From JBMYQA01 sp049600855 (lineage in GTDB: Bacteria > Bacteroidota > Bacteroidia > Cytophagales > Flammeovirgaceae), in contig JBMYQA010000272.1 of the NCBI GenBank assembly GCA_049600855.1, positions 1 to 8,271 on the forward strand: 8,271 nt of DNA, in the 5' to 3' direction. Every line of letters starts with the position of its first letter. The first letter of the stretch is position 1. The notes under the pieces are model-generated. The model made no database searches. It saw only the letters and a program-made list of their open reading frames with translations, and was not told where the DNA came from. The translations under genes were made by a program, and so were the position numbers. Positions 1-7,212 of the stretch are shown one piece after another.

Positions 1-360
1 CGTGAACAAAGCCAACATTTAGAAGAAGGGTTATTAGAACTGAATAAGAAGGCGCTCATTTTCAATGCTTGTGGAAAATTTAACCTCAATCAATCTGCTT
101 CTCTGGTACAACAAGCCCGCGCAGTATTCACCCACGATACGGGTCTCATGCACATTGCAGCAGCTTTTAAGAAGCAAGTATTTTCCATTTGGGGAAACAC
201 CACACCGCTATTTGGCATGTATCCGTATCGCACCAAATTCACGGTGTTTGAAAACAACAAATTATCCTGTCGTCCTTGTTCCAAAATTGGATACAAAAAA
301 TGCCCTAAAGGGCACTTTAAATGTATGAATGAGGTAATATTTGATTTTTACTTGCCTTAG
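1..360 (+). CDS. Glycosyltransferase family 9 (LPS heptosyltransferase-like), C-terminal part
   Basis: The frame is open from the first base to a TAG at 358-360, giving 119 residues; the N-terminal part lies outside the window. The family transfers heptose or a related sugar from a nucleotide donor to the LPS core at the cytoplasmic face of the inner membrane. The visible part is the second Rossmann-like domain. FTHDTGLMHIAAAF (window residues 43-56) matches the conserved donor-site motif TxDTGxMHLAAA. It is followed by VFSIWGNTTP (60-69) and the family's cysteine-rich tail, with Cys at 90, 93, 101 and 108 in the pattern CxPC...C..GH..CM. Family membership is secure, but acceptor and donor sugar cannot be told from this end alone. 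The gene converges on the LPS-export permease, which fits an envelope-assembly neighbourhood. There is no ATG candidate for the true start within the window. Confidence 0.88.
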   Translation, partial: REQSQHLEEGLLELNKKALIFNACGKFNLNQSASLVQQARAVFTHDTGLMHIAAAFKKQVFSIWGNTTPLFGMYPYRTKFTVFENNKLSCRPCSKIGYKKCPKGHFKCMNEVIFDFYLP

Positions 361-361
361 C

Positions 362-390
362 AGTTTAAGAGGCTGTTTGAACTTTTTCTT
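362..390 (+). terminator. Possible weak terminator after the GT9 gene
   Basis: AGTTTAA (362-368) can pair with TTGAACT (377-383), a 7-bp stem with one U:G pair and an 8-nt loop. A T-rich run (383-387, then CTTT) follows directly. It starts 1 base after the GT9 stop, the right place for termination before the convergent permease gene. The stem is AU-rich and weak, so this is tentative. Confidence 0.35.
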
Positions 391-419
391 TCGGCTAAAC
401 AAAAAACTCAAGGAAGCTC

Positions 420-2372
420 TTACGCCTTCTTAAACAACTTTCCAATCATCACTTTATAATAATCTAAATCGAATAGCCGAACATCGTGATAAGCTTGGCG
501 CAAACAAAACAAACCGATTAGGAATAAAATCAGGTTTCCTGACCATACCCCAACTAGCGGCGAAACGACCATCTCTTCGGCTAATTTTTTCCCCATAATG
601 GTAGAAATGTAGAAAATCACAAAAAAGATGATGGAAATTAATACAGGAACTCCCAATCCTCCTTTTTTAATAATTGCTCCTAAAGGGGCACCGATTAAGA
701 ACATGATGAATACCGCTACCGACTGTGACCATTTCATATAAAGATCAATCTTATAATCGGCTAAACGTCGCTCATTTCGCTCCAAACGCTTTTTGGTATC
801 TAGCACCGTACCTTTGATCCCATTCGCTTTACTCCAAGCCATATTAAGAATACGTTTATCGGGTTTAGCTTCCCATAACTCAGCTTTTTCAAGTTGTTCT
901 TCTTTTGCCACGGCTGTAACTTTCTCTTCCTTTACCCGCTTCATCTGTTCAGGCCTCACCTCCTGTTCCCTTCGCATCTCTCTAACGCTTTTAGCCTTTT
1001 TGCTATTATCCTTATAAATAATGGCATTCTTCCCCGTTTCAGATCCATTCCGATTTTTTGCTTGTTGTGTTTCATTGACAGCATCCAACTCTTTCTGCAT
1101 TTGAGCCTTTTTTACTTCACTCACAGATTGGCCTGTTTTAGGATCGATTTTTTCCCGAGGTTGATTTCTATTTTTCAGTTTAGTACGTGCTAAAGCTAAC
1201 TTTCCTTGTAGTGCTTCATTCTCCGCTTCTTTTTTCTTTGCGGTATTACGATTTTTCTTGCGTACCAATAACTCATCAATAATTGAATTTTTCCGAGGAT
1301 TGGATAATGAAACTGTTTTTTTGTCTACGGCAATCTTTTCCTTCTTTGGTCTTTCTGTTGCTGGTACGTTTTTTCGATTGGTTTCAAACGCTGGTTGTGA
1401 TTGACCTTGTTGAACGCGATTTTTCGTTTCTTCTCGCTGTTTCGCCTTTCTTCGCTCATTATCTTGGTAATATTGATACTGATGGTAGCCTTGCACGCGC
1501 CCAGGAAATTCATTATACAACTTTGCCCCCATGTGCCATAACGAATCGCGTTCAGAAGCCAACTGGCGAGAAGTTTTCATCATATTATGATTTTTAAACA
1601 ACTCTTCCTTAGTCTTTTTTAACCCAAAAGATTCCATACTGAACACAATTCTTGAGGAATCAAAATCATTGCGAACGTATTCGGATTCGTGCCTGCGATT
1701 TCGCTCTGCAGACAGTTCGGTATAGCGGGAGCCATTCAATAGTTCTAACACTAAATAATTATCGTTGCCATAAGAATACATCCTACCGTGCTCTGCAATA
1801 ATCAAATCCGTATTGCCTTTTTTAGCTGTATGGTTGTAAATCATCATGCCATACAGTTCATCCTTATTTTTTCCTCTTTTTTCTTCTACTTTAATGCTAT
1901 AGCCTGGCAAACCATCGTAAAACTCTCCTTCATTAAACTGTAGTGTGGGTTTTTTCTGTTTAATGTCGTAAAGCATGCTGTATGCCTTCAGGTTGGCAAT
2001 GGGCGAAATCGTATCATTGAACAGAAATGCACCAATCGTAATCAAAAACACAAAAATCCCTACAGGAATCAAAATTCGAGTCAATGAAATTCCAGCACCC
2101 TTGATGGCCGTAAGTTCCGAATGCTGCCCCAAACTTCCAAAGCTCATCAATGAGGCTAACAATACCGCTAAAGGCAATGAGACGGGAGTTAGTACCAATC
2201 CAAAATACATGAACATCTCACCCAACACATCCCAACCTAAGTCTTTACCTACAAAGTGCTTAAATTGGCGAATAAATGTATGCGTCAGAAAGATGAATAA
2301 AACGATGCAAAAAGTCAGGAAAAAGGGGCCAAAAAATCGTTTTATTATAAATTTATCTATTGTTTTTAGCAT
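420..2372 (-). CDS. LptF/LptG (YjgP/YjgQ) family LPS export permease with long charged insert
   Basis: Inner-membrane permease subunit of the Lpt machine. With LptB2 it extracts LPS and passes it to the LptC/LptA bridge. Three helices lie at the N-terminus (about 12-34, 54-78, 100-120) and three at the C-terminus (about 548-568, 573-593, 604-624), the LptF/G layout. Conserved spots are FFGPFFLTF (13-21), SELTAIKGAGISLTRI (85-100) and MKWSQSVAVFIMFLIGAPLG (546-565). Residues about 120-285 would be the periplasmic jellyroll. Residues about 300-535 are a Lys/Arg/Glu/Gln-rich low-complexity stretch with KNRN three times (373, 400, 439). At 650 residues it is far longer than the roughly 360 of proteobacterial LptF/LptG; Bacteroidota members are, from memory, often long. 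The start at 2372 gives the normal MLKxxDKFIIKxF N-terminus. LptF and LptG cannot be told apart here. It lies 128 bp downstream of rimM and may have its own promoter. Confidence 0.93.
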   Translation of the reverse strand: MLKTIDKFIIKRFFGPFFLTFCIVLFIFLTHTFIRQFKHFVGKDLGWDVLGEMFMYFGLVLTPVSLPLAVLLASLMSFGSLGQHSELTAIKGAGISLTRILIPVGIFVFLITIGAFLFNDTISPIANLKAYSMLYDIKQKKPTLQFNEGEFYDGLPGYSIKVEEKRGKNKDELYGMMIYNHTAKKGNTDLIIAEHGRMYSYGNDNYLVLELLNGSRYTELSAERNRRHESEYVRNDFDSSRIVFSMESFGLKKTKEELFKNHNMMKTSRQLASERDSLWHMGAKLYNEFPGRVQGYHQYQYYQDNERRKAKQREETKNRVQQGQSQPAFETNRKNVPATERPKKEKIAVDKKTVSLSNPRKNSIIDELLVRKKNRNTAKKKEAENEALQGKLALARTKLKNRNQPREKIDPKTGQSVSEVKKAQMQKELDAVNETQQAKNRNGSETGKNAIIYKDNSKKAKSVREMRREQEVRPEQMKRVKEEKVTAVAKEEQLEKAELWEAKPDKRILNMAWSKANGIKGTVLDTKKRLERNERRLADYKIDLYMKWSQSVAVFIMFLIGAPLGAIIKKGGLGVPVLISIIFFVIFYISTIMGKKLAEEMVVSPLVGVWSGNLILFLIGLFCLRQAYHDVRLFDLDYYKVMIGKLFKKA

Positions 2373-2374
2373 GC

Positions 2375-2456
2375 AGTAGCGAATTGGAATCGAAAATAAA
2401 TACCAGACACTAGCAAAAATAAAATGCCCCAGTAAAATACCGCGGCATTCGCTACT
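2375..2456 (-). repeat. Perfect 10-bp inverted repeat in the permease leader
   Basis: AGTAGCGAAT (2375-2384) and ATTCGCTACT (2447-2456) are perfect inverted copies separated by 62 bp. In the leftward transcript the second arm falls about 3-12 nt before the permease ATG, so pairing would cover the ribosome entry region. A shorter hairpin, AATGCC (2423-2428) with GGCATT (2444-2449), shares bases 2447-2449 with the long-range stem, so the two are mutually exclusive. Seen directly in sequence; a regulatory role is inference. Confidence 0.5.
2414..2421 (-). promoter_or_regulatory. Candidate Bacteroidota -7 box for the permease gene
   Basis: Read on the - strand this is TATTTTTG, an exact match to the Bacteroidota -7 consensus TAnnTTTG, about 42 nt upstream of the permease ATG. 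No TTG or TTTG is visible at the usual -33 spacing (the DNA there reads GAATGCCGCGGT), so support is partial. In T-rich DNA such a match can arise by chance. Confidence 0.3.
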
Positions 2457-2500
2457 AAATATCGTTAAATGGGGTGAAATATGCCCACCTGTACTTTGGG

Positions 2501-3028
2501 TTATTCTGATAGATATACATCTAATAAACCATCGGGCAATTGCACTTTCAATTGTTCAGCGTCCTTATCTGTTTCCAACAACACTTCCTCATGCATTGGA
2601 ATTAATACTTCTTTGCCCTGATAGGTCGTACGCATAACCGCATGCGACTTTAAATCAATCACTTCTTCGACTTTACCCAATAAACCCACTTCCTGATCAT
2701 GGATCGTAAATCCAATGATCTCATGGAAATAGAATTCGCCATCTTCCAGTTGTGGCAAATCGGCCAATGGAATGTATAGTTCTAATCCAATTAGCTTTTT
2801 GGCTTCTTCTACATTGTTTAAATCTTCAAATTTAATAAAGCCTTTTCCTTGATTGACATTTAACGTTTCAATAAAATAAGGAACTAAGGCATTATTTACC
2901 TCAACAAACAACGCATCCGATAAAATGTACTCTTGTGGATTACTCATATCAAAGGATGCTGATATGCCTCCCTTTAGCCCATGTGTTTTGAGGATGTATC
3001 CAATTTTATATGCTTCTTGCTTTTTCAT
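2501..3028 (-). CDS. rimM: Ribosome maturation factor RimM
   Basis: RimM binds ribosomal protein S19 in the 30S head and assists late 16S rRNA processing and 30S assembly in the cytoplasm. The protein has 175 residues, a normal length. The N-terminal RimM domain opens with IGYILKTHGLKGGI (9-22), matching the family signature GxIxxxHGLKG. A linker is followed by the PRC-barrel domain with EFYFHEIIGF (98-107), the position of the conserved aromatic pair of the family. Then come LGKVEEVID (117-125), EVLIPMHEEVL (140-150) and the C-terminal LPDGLLDVYL (164-173). The ATG at 3028 sits only 17 bp after the cca stop, with a weak AGAAG upstream, so the gene is probably co-transcribed with cca and translated from the same message. 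No rpsP or trmD lies beside it, although these are its classic partners. Confidence 0.96.
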   Translation of the reverse strand: MKKQEAYKIGYILKTHGLKGGISASFDMSNPQEYILSDALFVEVNNALVPYFIETLNVNQGKGFIKFEDLNNVEEAKKLIGLELYIPLADLPQLEDGEFYFHEIIGFTIHDQEVGLLGKVEEVIDLKSHAVMRTTYQGKEVLIPMHEEVLLETDKDAEQLKVQLPDGLLDVYLSE

Positions 3029-3045
3029 TGCTTCTATTCAATTAC

Positions 3046-4482
3046 TTATTTTCCTGCTTGATTGCTCTTCAAGCCATGTCTAGCTCCTACTTTTAGTAAG
3101 AATTTAAAGGCTTCTTCGTATTCATTTCGAATTTTACCATCCAGAATCGCCTCTCGCAATTCCAATTTGATGTCTCCCACTTTTTTGGAAGGTCGAATAT
3201 TGAAGGTTTCCATAATGATTTCTCCTGTAATGACCGGTTGGAAGTTTCGAACGCGATCCTTCTCTTCTACCTCCTTCATTTTTTGTTCCACCACATCAAA
3301 GTTGGCCAAATAGCGTTTTACTTTATTGTGATTTTTGGAAGTAATATCCGCTCGACAAAGTTTCATTAACGCTTCTACATCGTCTCCTGCTTCAAAAAGT
3401 AATCGTCGAATAGCAGAATCTGTAATATCCGCTTTTACTAAGGCAATCGGGCGGAGGTGCAGTTTAACCAATTTCTGCACAAATTTCATCTTTTCGTTAA
3501 GCGGCAGCTTCATTCTTCTGAAAATGTTCGGCACCATGCGTGCGCCTTTATCTTCGTGCCCATGAAAAGTCCAGCCAGCCTTTTTATTGAATCGCTTAGT
3601 TGCAGGTTTGGCAATATCATGTAAAATGGCTGCCCACCTTAACCACAAATCGTCTGTTGCCTCACAGATATTGTCTAATACTTTTAGGGTATGGTAGAAA
3701 TTGTCTTTGTGCGTTACTCCATTTCTAACTTCAGTACCTTTTAACTCAATGAACTCAGGAAAAATAATTTGTAATAAACCTGCAGCATCTAATAACTTAA
3801 ATCCATAGGATGGCACTTTTGCCAAGATGATTTTATTTAATTCCTCCGTAACACGTTCCTGCGAAACAATACGGATGCGATCGCTAAAATCTACTAGTGC
3901 ATTAAAGGTATCTGCGTCAATGTCAAAGCCGAGTTGTGTGGCAAACCGAATGGCACGCATCATGCGCAACGGATCGTCATCAAAGGTAACTTTAGGATCG
4001 AGTGGTGTTCGAATGATTTGCCTTTTTAAATCTTTTACGCCATCAAAAGGATCGACCAACTCGCCAAAGCTGCCTTTATTAAGACTGATGGCCAATGCAT
4101 TAATGGTAAAATCACGCCTTTTTTGATCATCGTCTAATGTACCATTTTCCACAATAGGCTTTCTTGAGTTTCGATTGTAGGATTCTTTGCGCGCACCAAC
4201 AAATTCCAGCTCCCAATCGGCTGTTCTAACCATTGCCGTACCAAAGTTCTTAAACTTAGCCACCTCCTTAGCGCCCACCTGACGCGCCACTTCTTCCGCA
4301 AGTTGAATCCCACTTCCTACGCAAACGACATCAATATCTTTTGAAGGTCTTTTTAATAATAGGTCCCTTACATAACCTCCAACAACATAAGCTGGGCAGC
4401 CTAATGTTTCAGCACTTTTCGCAATTGCCTCAAATACAGGATGTTTCAGTTTCTCAGACAGATTCATGCTACTGTTTATCAT
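3046..4482 (-). CDS. cca: CCA-adding tRNA nucleotidyltransferase with HD domain
   Basis: Class II nucleotidyltransferase that builds or repairs the 3' CCA end of tRNAs from CTP and ATP in the cytoplasm. Seen motifs: VGGYVRDLLL (34-43) and KDIDVVCVG (48-56), with D49 and D51 as the metal-binding acids; the primer/ribose motif RRDFTINALA (122-131); and DDDPLRMMRAIRFATQLGF (168-186). D170 and R173 of that last motif correspond to the protein template that selects C and A (family EDxxR, here DDxxR). A C-terminal HD phosphohydrolase-type domain follows, with YH at 263-264, HDIAKP (288-293) and HGHE (307-310). The length of 478 residues fits CCA enzymes of the HD type. ATG 4482 is taken as start; M6 (4467) is an alternative, and neither has a clear ribosome site. 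It is first gene of the leftward cca-rimM pair. A pure poly(A) polymerase is less likely, because the HD tail and motif set fit CCA addition. Confidence 0.93.
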   Translation of the reverse strand: MINSSMNLSEKLKHPVFEAIAKSAETLGCPAYVVGGYVRDLLLKRPSKDIDVVCVGSGIQLAEEVARQVGAKEVAKFKNFGTAMVRTADWELEFVGARKESYNRNSRKPIVENGTLDDDQKRRDFTINALAISLNKGSFGELVDPFDGVKDLKRQIIRTPLDPKVTFDDDPLRMMRAIRFATQLGFDIDADTFNALVDFSDRIRIVSQERVTEELNKIILAKVPSYGFKLLDAAGLLQIIFPEFIELKGTEVRNGVTHKDNFYHTLKVLDNICEATDDLWLRWAAILHDIAKPATKRFNKKAGWTFHGHEDKGARMVPNIFRRMKLPLNEKMKFVQKLVKLHLRPIALVKADITDSAIRRLLFEAGDDVEALMKLCRADITSKNHNKVKRYLANFDVVEQKMKEVEEKDRVRNFQPVITGEIIMETFNIRPSKKVGDIKLELREAILDGKIRNEYEEAFKFLLKVGARHGLKSNQAGK

Positions 4483-4562
4483 TCAATGGTTATGGGAAAC
4501 AAAAAATGAGTGTATTTTTCGTTATTTCCAATAAATTACGCCCTCATTCATAAAGAAGATCG

Positions 4563-4570
4563 CAAAAATA
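4563..4570 (-). promoter_or_regulatory. Candidate -7 box for cca-rimM
   Basis: On the - strand this reads TATTTTTG, an exact TAnnTTTG match identical to the box before the permease gene. It lies about 80 nt upstream of the cca ATG. At the -33 distance the - strand has TTTCG (4591-4595), one insertion away from TTTG. Support is moderate to weak. Confidence 0.35.
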
Positions 4571-4644
4571 GCAAAGGAAGTTACGAAATCCGAAAATTTC
4601 TTAACACATCTCCTTCCAATTATTGATACAAAGCTATTTATTTG

Positions 4645-4681
4645 TTGACAAATGCAAGGAAAACCAAGCTGAAGTAATTTG
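4645..4681 (+). promoter_or_regulatory. Possible promoter for the helicase gene
   Basis: TTGACA (4645-4650) is followed 24 bp later by TAATTTG (4675-4681), one base short of the TAnnTTTG box. The spacing is slightly longer than usual. If used, the leader would be about 30 nt. Low certainty. Confidence 0.22.
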
Positions 4682-4718
4682 AATCAGGCATTTAAGCTGC
4701 CGAAAAACAACAACAAGA

Positions 4719-5912
4719 ATGAAATTTGAAGAATTAGGATTATCAGACAACTTGATGGAGGGCTTACATACGATGGGATTTGAGGAGGCAACCCCTATCC
4801 AACAAGAAGCCATCCCCTGCATTTTAGAAGGTCGAGATTTAATTGCTTGTGCCCAAACGGGTACTGGAAAAACCGCGGCCTATTTACTCCCTATTTTAAA
4901 TAAGTTAGCTGGAAAAACTTCGACTTCCATTGACACCCTCATTATTGCACCTACGCGCGAGTTAGCCATACAAATTGACCAACAAGTGCAAGGATTCTCC
5001 TACTTTACGGCCTCAACCTCTGCTCCCGTGTATGGAGGTGGAGATGCGGAATCATTTGGGCGCGAAAAAACAGCGCTGACTAAAGGCGCAGATATCATTA
5101 TTGGTACGCCTGGGAAATTAATTTCTCACCTCAACTTGGGATATGCCAAACTTGACCAATTAAAGCACCTGATTTTAGATGAAGCCGATCGCATGCTCGA
5201 CATGGGATTTTTTGAGGATATCATGCGCATTGTCAGTTTTTTACCCAAAGACCGACAAACACTGTTATTTTCAGCCACCATGCCGCCAAAAATTCGTGAT
5301 CTAGCCAAAAAAACATTAAAAGATCCCAATGAAATCTCTATTGCGATTTCTGAAACTGCGGAAGGTGTTGTTCAAGCTGCATTTTCGCTACATAACGATC
5401 AAAAAATTCCTTTGATTCAATATTTATTTAAGGACGATGACATCCCTAAGGCCATTATTTTTGCATCTACCAAAACCAAGGTAAAGGAAATTGCCCGCAC
5501 GTTACGAAAGAAAAAGCTAAAAGTAGAAGAAATTCATTCAGACCTCGATCAGTCGGCACGACTTGAAGCGCTTAATCTATTTCGTGCTGAGAAAATTAAT
5601 ATTTTGGTAGCTACCGACATCATTTCACGCGGTATTGATATTAAAGATATCGACCTTGTCATCAATTATGATGTACCTGGTGATGGTGAAGATTATGTCC
5701 ATCGAGTTGGGCGAACTGCTCGTGCAGCATCGTCAGGCGAGGCCATTACGTTTATCAATCCTCGTGATCAATCTAAGTTTCACAAGATTGAGGAGCTCAT
5801 CAAAAAGGATATCCGCAAAATTCCTATGGAGCTTTTTGGATTTGAAGCAGGTCCTGAATATAAGCCGAATACGGGAAAGAAAAAGCGAACGTATAAGCGC
5901 AGGAAAAAGTAA
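4719..5912 (+). CDS. DEAD-box ATP-dependent RNA helicase (RhlE-like)
   Basis: ATP-driven RNA unwinding enzyme acting in ribosome assembly, RNA decay or cold adaptation; the exact role cannot be read from sequence. All helicase motifs are in order: Q motif GFEEATPIQQEAIP (20-33), I AQTGTGKT (45-52), Ia PTRELA (78-83), TPGKL (130-134, usually TPGR), II DEAD (154-157), III SAT (185-187), IV IIFAS (246-250), V ATDIISRGID (298-307) and VI HRVGRTARA (328-336, where most relatives have HRIGRTGRA). The 397 residues are a compact two-RecA-domain core with only a short Lys/Arg-rich tail (387-397), which may bind RNA. The ATG at 4719 gives the typical MKFEELGL start; no Shine-Dalgarno is visible, only an A-rich CAACAACAAGA. 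It is divergent from cca and is followed 67 bp later by aroA on the same strand. Confidence 0.95.
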   Translation: MKFEELGLSDNLMEGLHTMGFEEATPIQQEAIPCILEGRDLIACAQTGTGKTAAYLLPILNKLAGKTSTSIDTLIIAPTRELAIQIDQQVQGFSYFTASTSAPVYGGGDAESFGREKTALTKGADIIIGTPGKLISHLNLGYAKLDQLKHLILDEADRMLDMGFFEDIMRIVSFLPKDRQTLLFSATMPPKIRDLAKKTLKDPNEISIAISETAEGVVQAAFSLHNDQKIPLIQYLFKDDDIPKAIIFASTKTKVKEIARTLRKKKLKVEEIHSDLDQSARLEALNLFRAEKINILVATDIISRGIDIKDIDLVINYDVPGDGEDYVHRVGRTARAASSGEAITFINPRDQSKFHKIEELIKKDIRKIPMELFGFEAGPEYKPNTGKKKRTYKRRKK

Positions 5913-5979
5913 AACGCTCACCTGCTAATTGATTGTTAAAACTGCCTTAGTGAATGCTAAAGCTTTGAAATGACTATTC

Positions 5980-7206
5980 ATGGTTACCCAACAAGAAAAA
6001 ATTGCCCTTCAGCATGCTAGCAAATCCGTAAATGCTGTCATTAATTTGCCTTCTTCTAAAAGTGAGAGCAATCGCGCACTCATTATTCAGGCACTTGCTG
6101 GCAATCAAATCCAACTTGCCAATCTCTCTTCAGCAAGAGATACACAAACCATGATTCGATTATTAAAAGCTGAAGATGAGTTATTAGATGTATTAGATGC
6201 TGGAACGACCATGCGTTTTTTAACCGCATATTGTACGGCAAGTAATCGCAAAACGATATTAACGGGCACGGCACGCATGAAGCAACGCCCCATTGGTATT
6301 TTAGTAGATGCTTTACGTTCGCTAGGTGGCAAAATTACTTACGAAGAAAACGAGGGCTACCCTCCCGTAAAGATTCATGGTTTTGAACAAAAGGCCAATA
6401 CGGTTTCCATCAGAGGAGATGTAAGCAGCCAATACATTTCTGCCTTATTGATGATTGCCCCTACACTTAAGAAAGGGCTATTTTTAAAATTGACTGGAGA
6501 CGTAGGCTCCAAGCCATACATCGAGATGACCTTGAATTTGATGGCTCATTTTGGTGTTCAACATCATTGGGAGGACAACAGCATTCATATAAACCCTACT
6601 CCTTATTCTGGTGGAAGCTATCGCATTGAATCGGATTGGTCAGGCGCAAGTTATTGGTATAGCATTGCTGCACTTGCTGAAACAGCCACGATTCAACTCA
6701 ATGGCCTTCGGGAAAATTCTTGGCAAGGTGACAGTGCCTTGATTCCGATTATGAATCAGTTGGGGGTAAAGACGGAATTTAATGAAACTGGCTTGCAATT
6801 GAGTAAGCAAGCGTACCAAAGCACTTTTGAGTATGACTTCACGAACTGTCCAGATTTGGCACAGACTATTGCCGTCATTTGTGCAGCAAAAGGGATTGAA
6901 GCCAAGCTCACGGGGCTAAAAAGTTTGCGGATTAAGGAAACAGATCGTATTGCGGCCATTCAAACTGAACTTGCCAAGTTTGATGTGCCGGTAGAAGTGC
7001 TTGGAGATGATGCCATTATTGTTCCTCCATCCACACTTCAGTTCCGCGCGCAAGTGATTGATACTTATGAAGATCACCGTATGGCGATGGCCTTTGCTCC
7101 GTTGGCTTTACTTGGGAAAATTCACATTCACGAACCTAGCGTAGTTGCCAAGTCTTATCCCTCTTACTGGGACGATTTAGCCATTGCAGGCTTTGAATTA
7201 ACCTAA
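5980..7206 (+). CDS. aroA: 3-phosphoshikimate 1-carboxyvinyltransferase (EPSP synthase)
   Basis: Sixth step of the shikimate pathway: shikimate-3-phosphate plus phosphoenolpyruvate gives EPSP and phosphate. Seen residues, matched to the E. coli enzyme by motif: K27 and R32 in LPSSKSESNRAL (23-34); DAGTTMRF (73-80) for the PEP loop NAGTAMRP; R103 in QRPIG; SSQ (149-151); DWSGASYW (219-226); the catalytic acids D292 in CPDLAQ and E320 in LRIKETDRI (316-324); EDHRMAMAF (364-372); and K391 in VAKSYPSYW. The 408 residues are near full family length, so all substrate contacts appear present and the enzyme should be active. Start ATG 5980 has no visible ribosome site; GTGAAT/ATTCAT (5950-5955 with 5976-5981) could weakly pair over it. 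The gene may be co-transcribed with the helicase, because no terminator is seen in the 67-bp gap. AroA is a normal chromosomal enzyme here, with no sign of transfer. Confidence 0.97.
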   Translation: MVTQQEKIALQHASKSVNAVINLPSSKSESNRALIIQALAGNQIQLANLSSARDTQTMIRLLKAEDELLDVLDAGTTMRFLTAYCTASNRKTILTGTARMKQRPIGILVDALRSLGGKITYEENEGYPPVKIHGFEQKANTVSIRGDVSSQYISALLMIAPTLKKGLFLKLTGDVGSKPYIEMTLNLMAHFGVQHHWEDNSIHINPTPYSGGSYRIESDWSGASYWYSIAALAETATIQLNGLRENSWQGDSALIPIMNQLGVKTEFNETGLQLSKQAYQSTFEYDFTNCPDLAQTIAVICAAKGIEAKLTGLKSLRIKETDRIAAIQTELAKFDVPVEVLGDDAIIVPPSTLQFRAQVIDTYEDHRMAMAFAPLALLGKIHIHEPSVVAKSYPSYWDDLAIAGFELT

Positions 7207-7212
7207 AAAGGG

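Larger units (their letters stand above)
4483..4718. promoter_or_regulatory. Divergent control region between cca and the helicase gene
   Basis: These 236 bp separate two divergent genes and hold no convincing coding frame. The stretch is AT-rich and must carry promoters for both directions. Small inverted repeats are present: GAAAT/ATTTC (4585-4589 with 4596-4600) and GGCA/TGCC (4687-4690 with 4698-4701) just before the helicase start. Both are weak. Confidence 0.6.

Noticed and set aside
301..314. TGCCCTAAAGGGCA palindrome as a terminator.
   Set aside because: Lies inside the GT9 coding frame, has a 2-nt loop and no following T run.
793..1597. Several Ser/Phe/Leu-rich + strand frames opposite the permease insert.
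   Set aside because: These are antisense shadows of the Lys/Glu-rich coding strand, overlap one another and show no family motifs.
2434..2448. Tiny ORF (MPRYFTGAFYFC) within the permease leader as a possible leader peptide; its ATG is at 2448.
   Set aside because: Twelve codons, no ribosome site, no run of one amino acid codon; best treated as chance.
2366..2464. A 32-codon frame on the - strand between rimM and the permease gene that would encode a hydrophobic, membrane-helix-like peptide.
   Set aside because: It follows an in-frame TAA and has no ATG at its head; internal TTG or GTG would cut the helix. T-rich DNA on this strand gives Phe/Leu/Tyr-rich frames by chance.
2373..2510. The permease frame itself is open upstream through the whole gap into the end of rimM, hinting at an N-terminal extension.
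   Set aside because: No in-frame ATG is present there, and the chosen ATG gives the standard family N-terminus directly before the first helix.
4634..4822. Minus-strand frame across the helicase start.
   Set aside because: Overlaps the conserved start and Q motif of the helicase and has no recognisable protein features.
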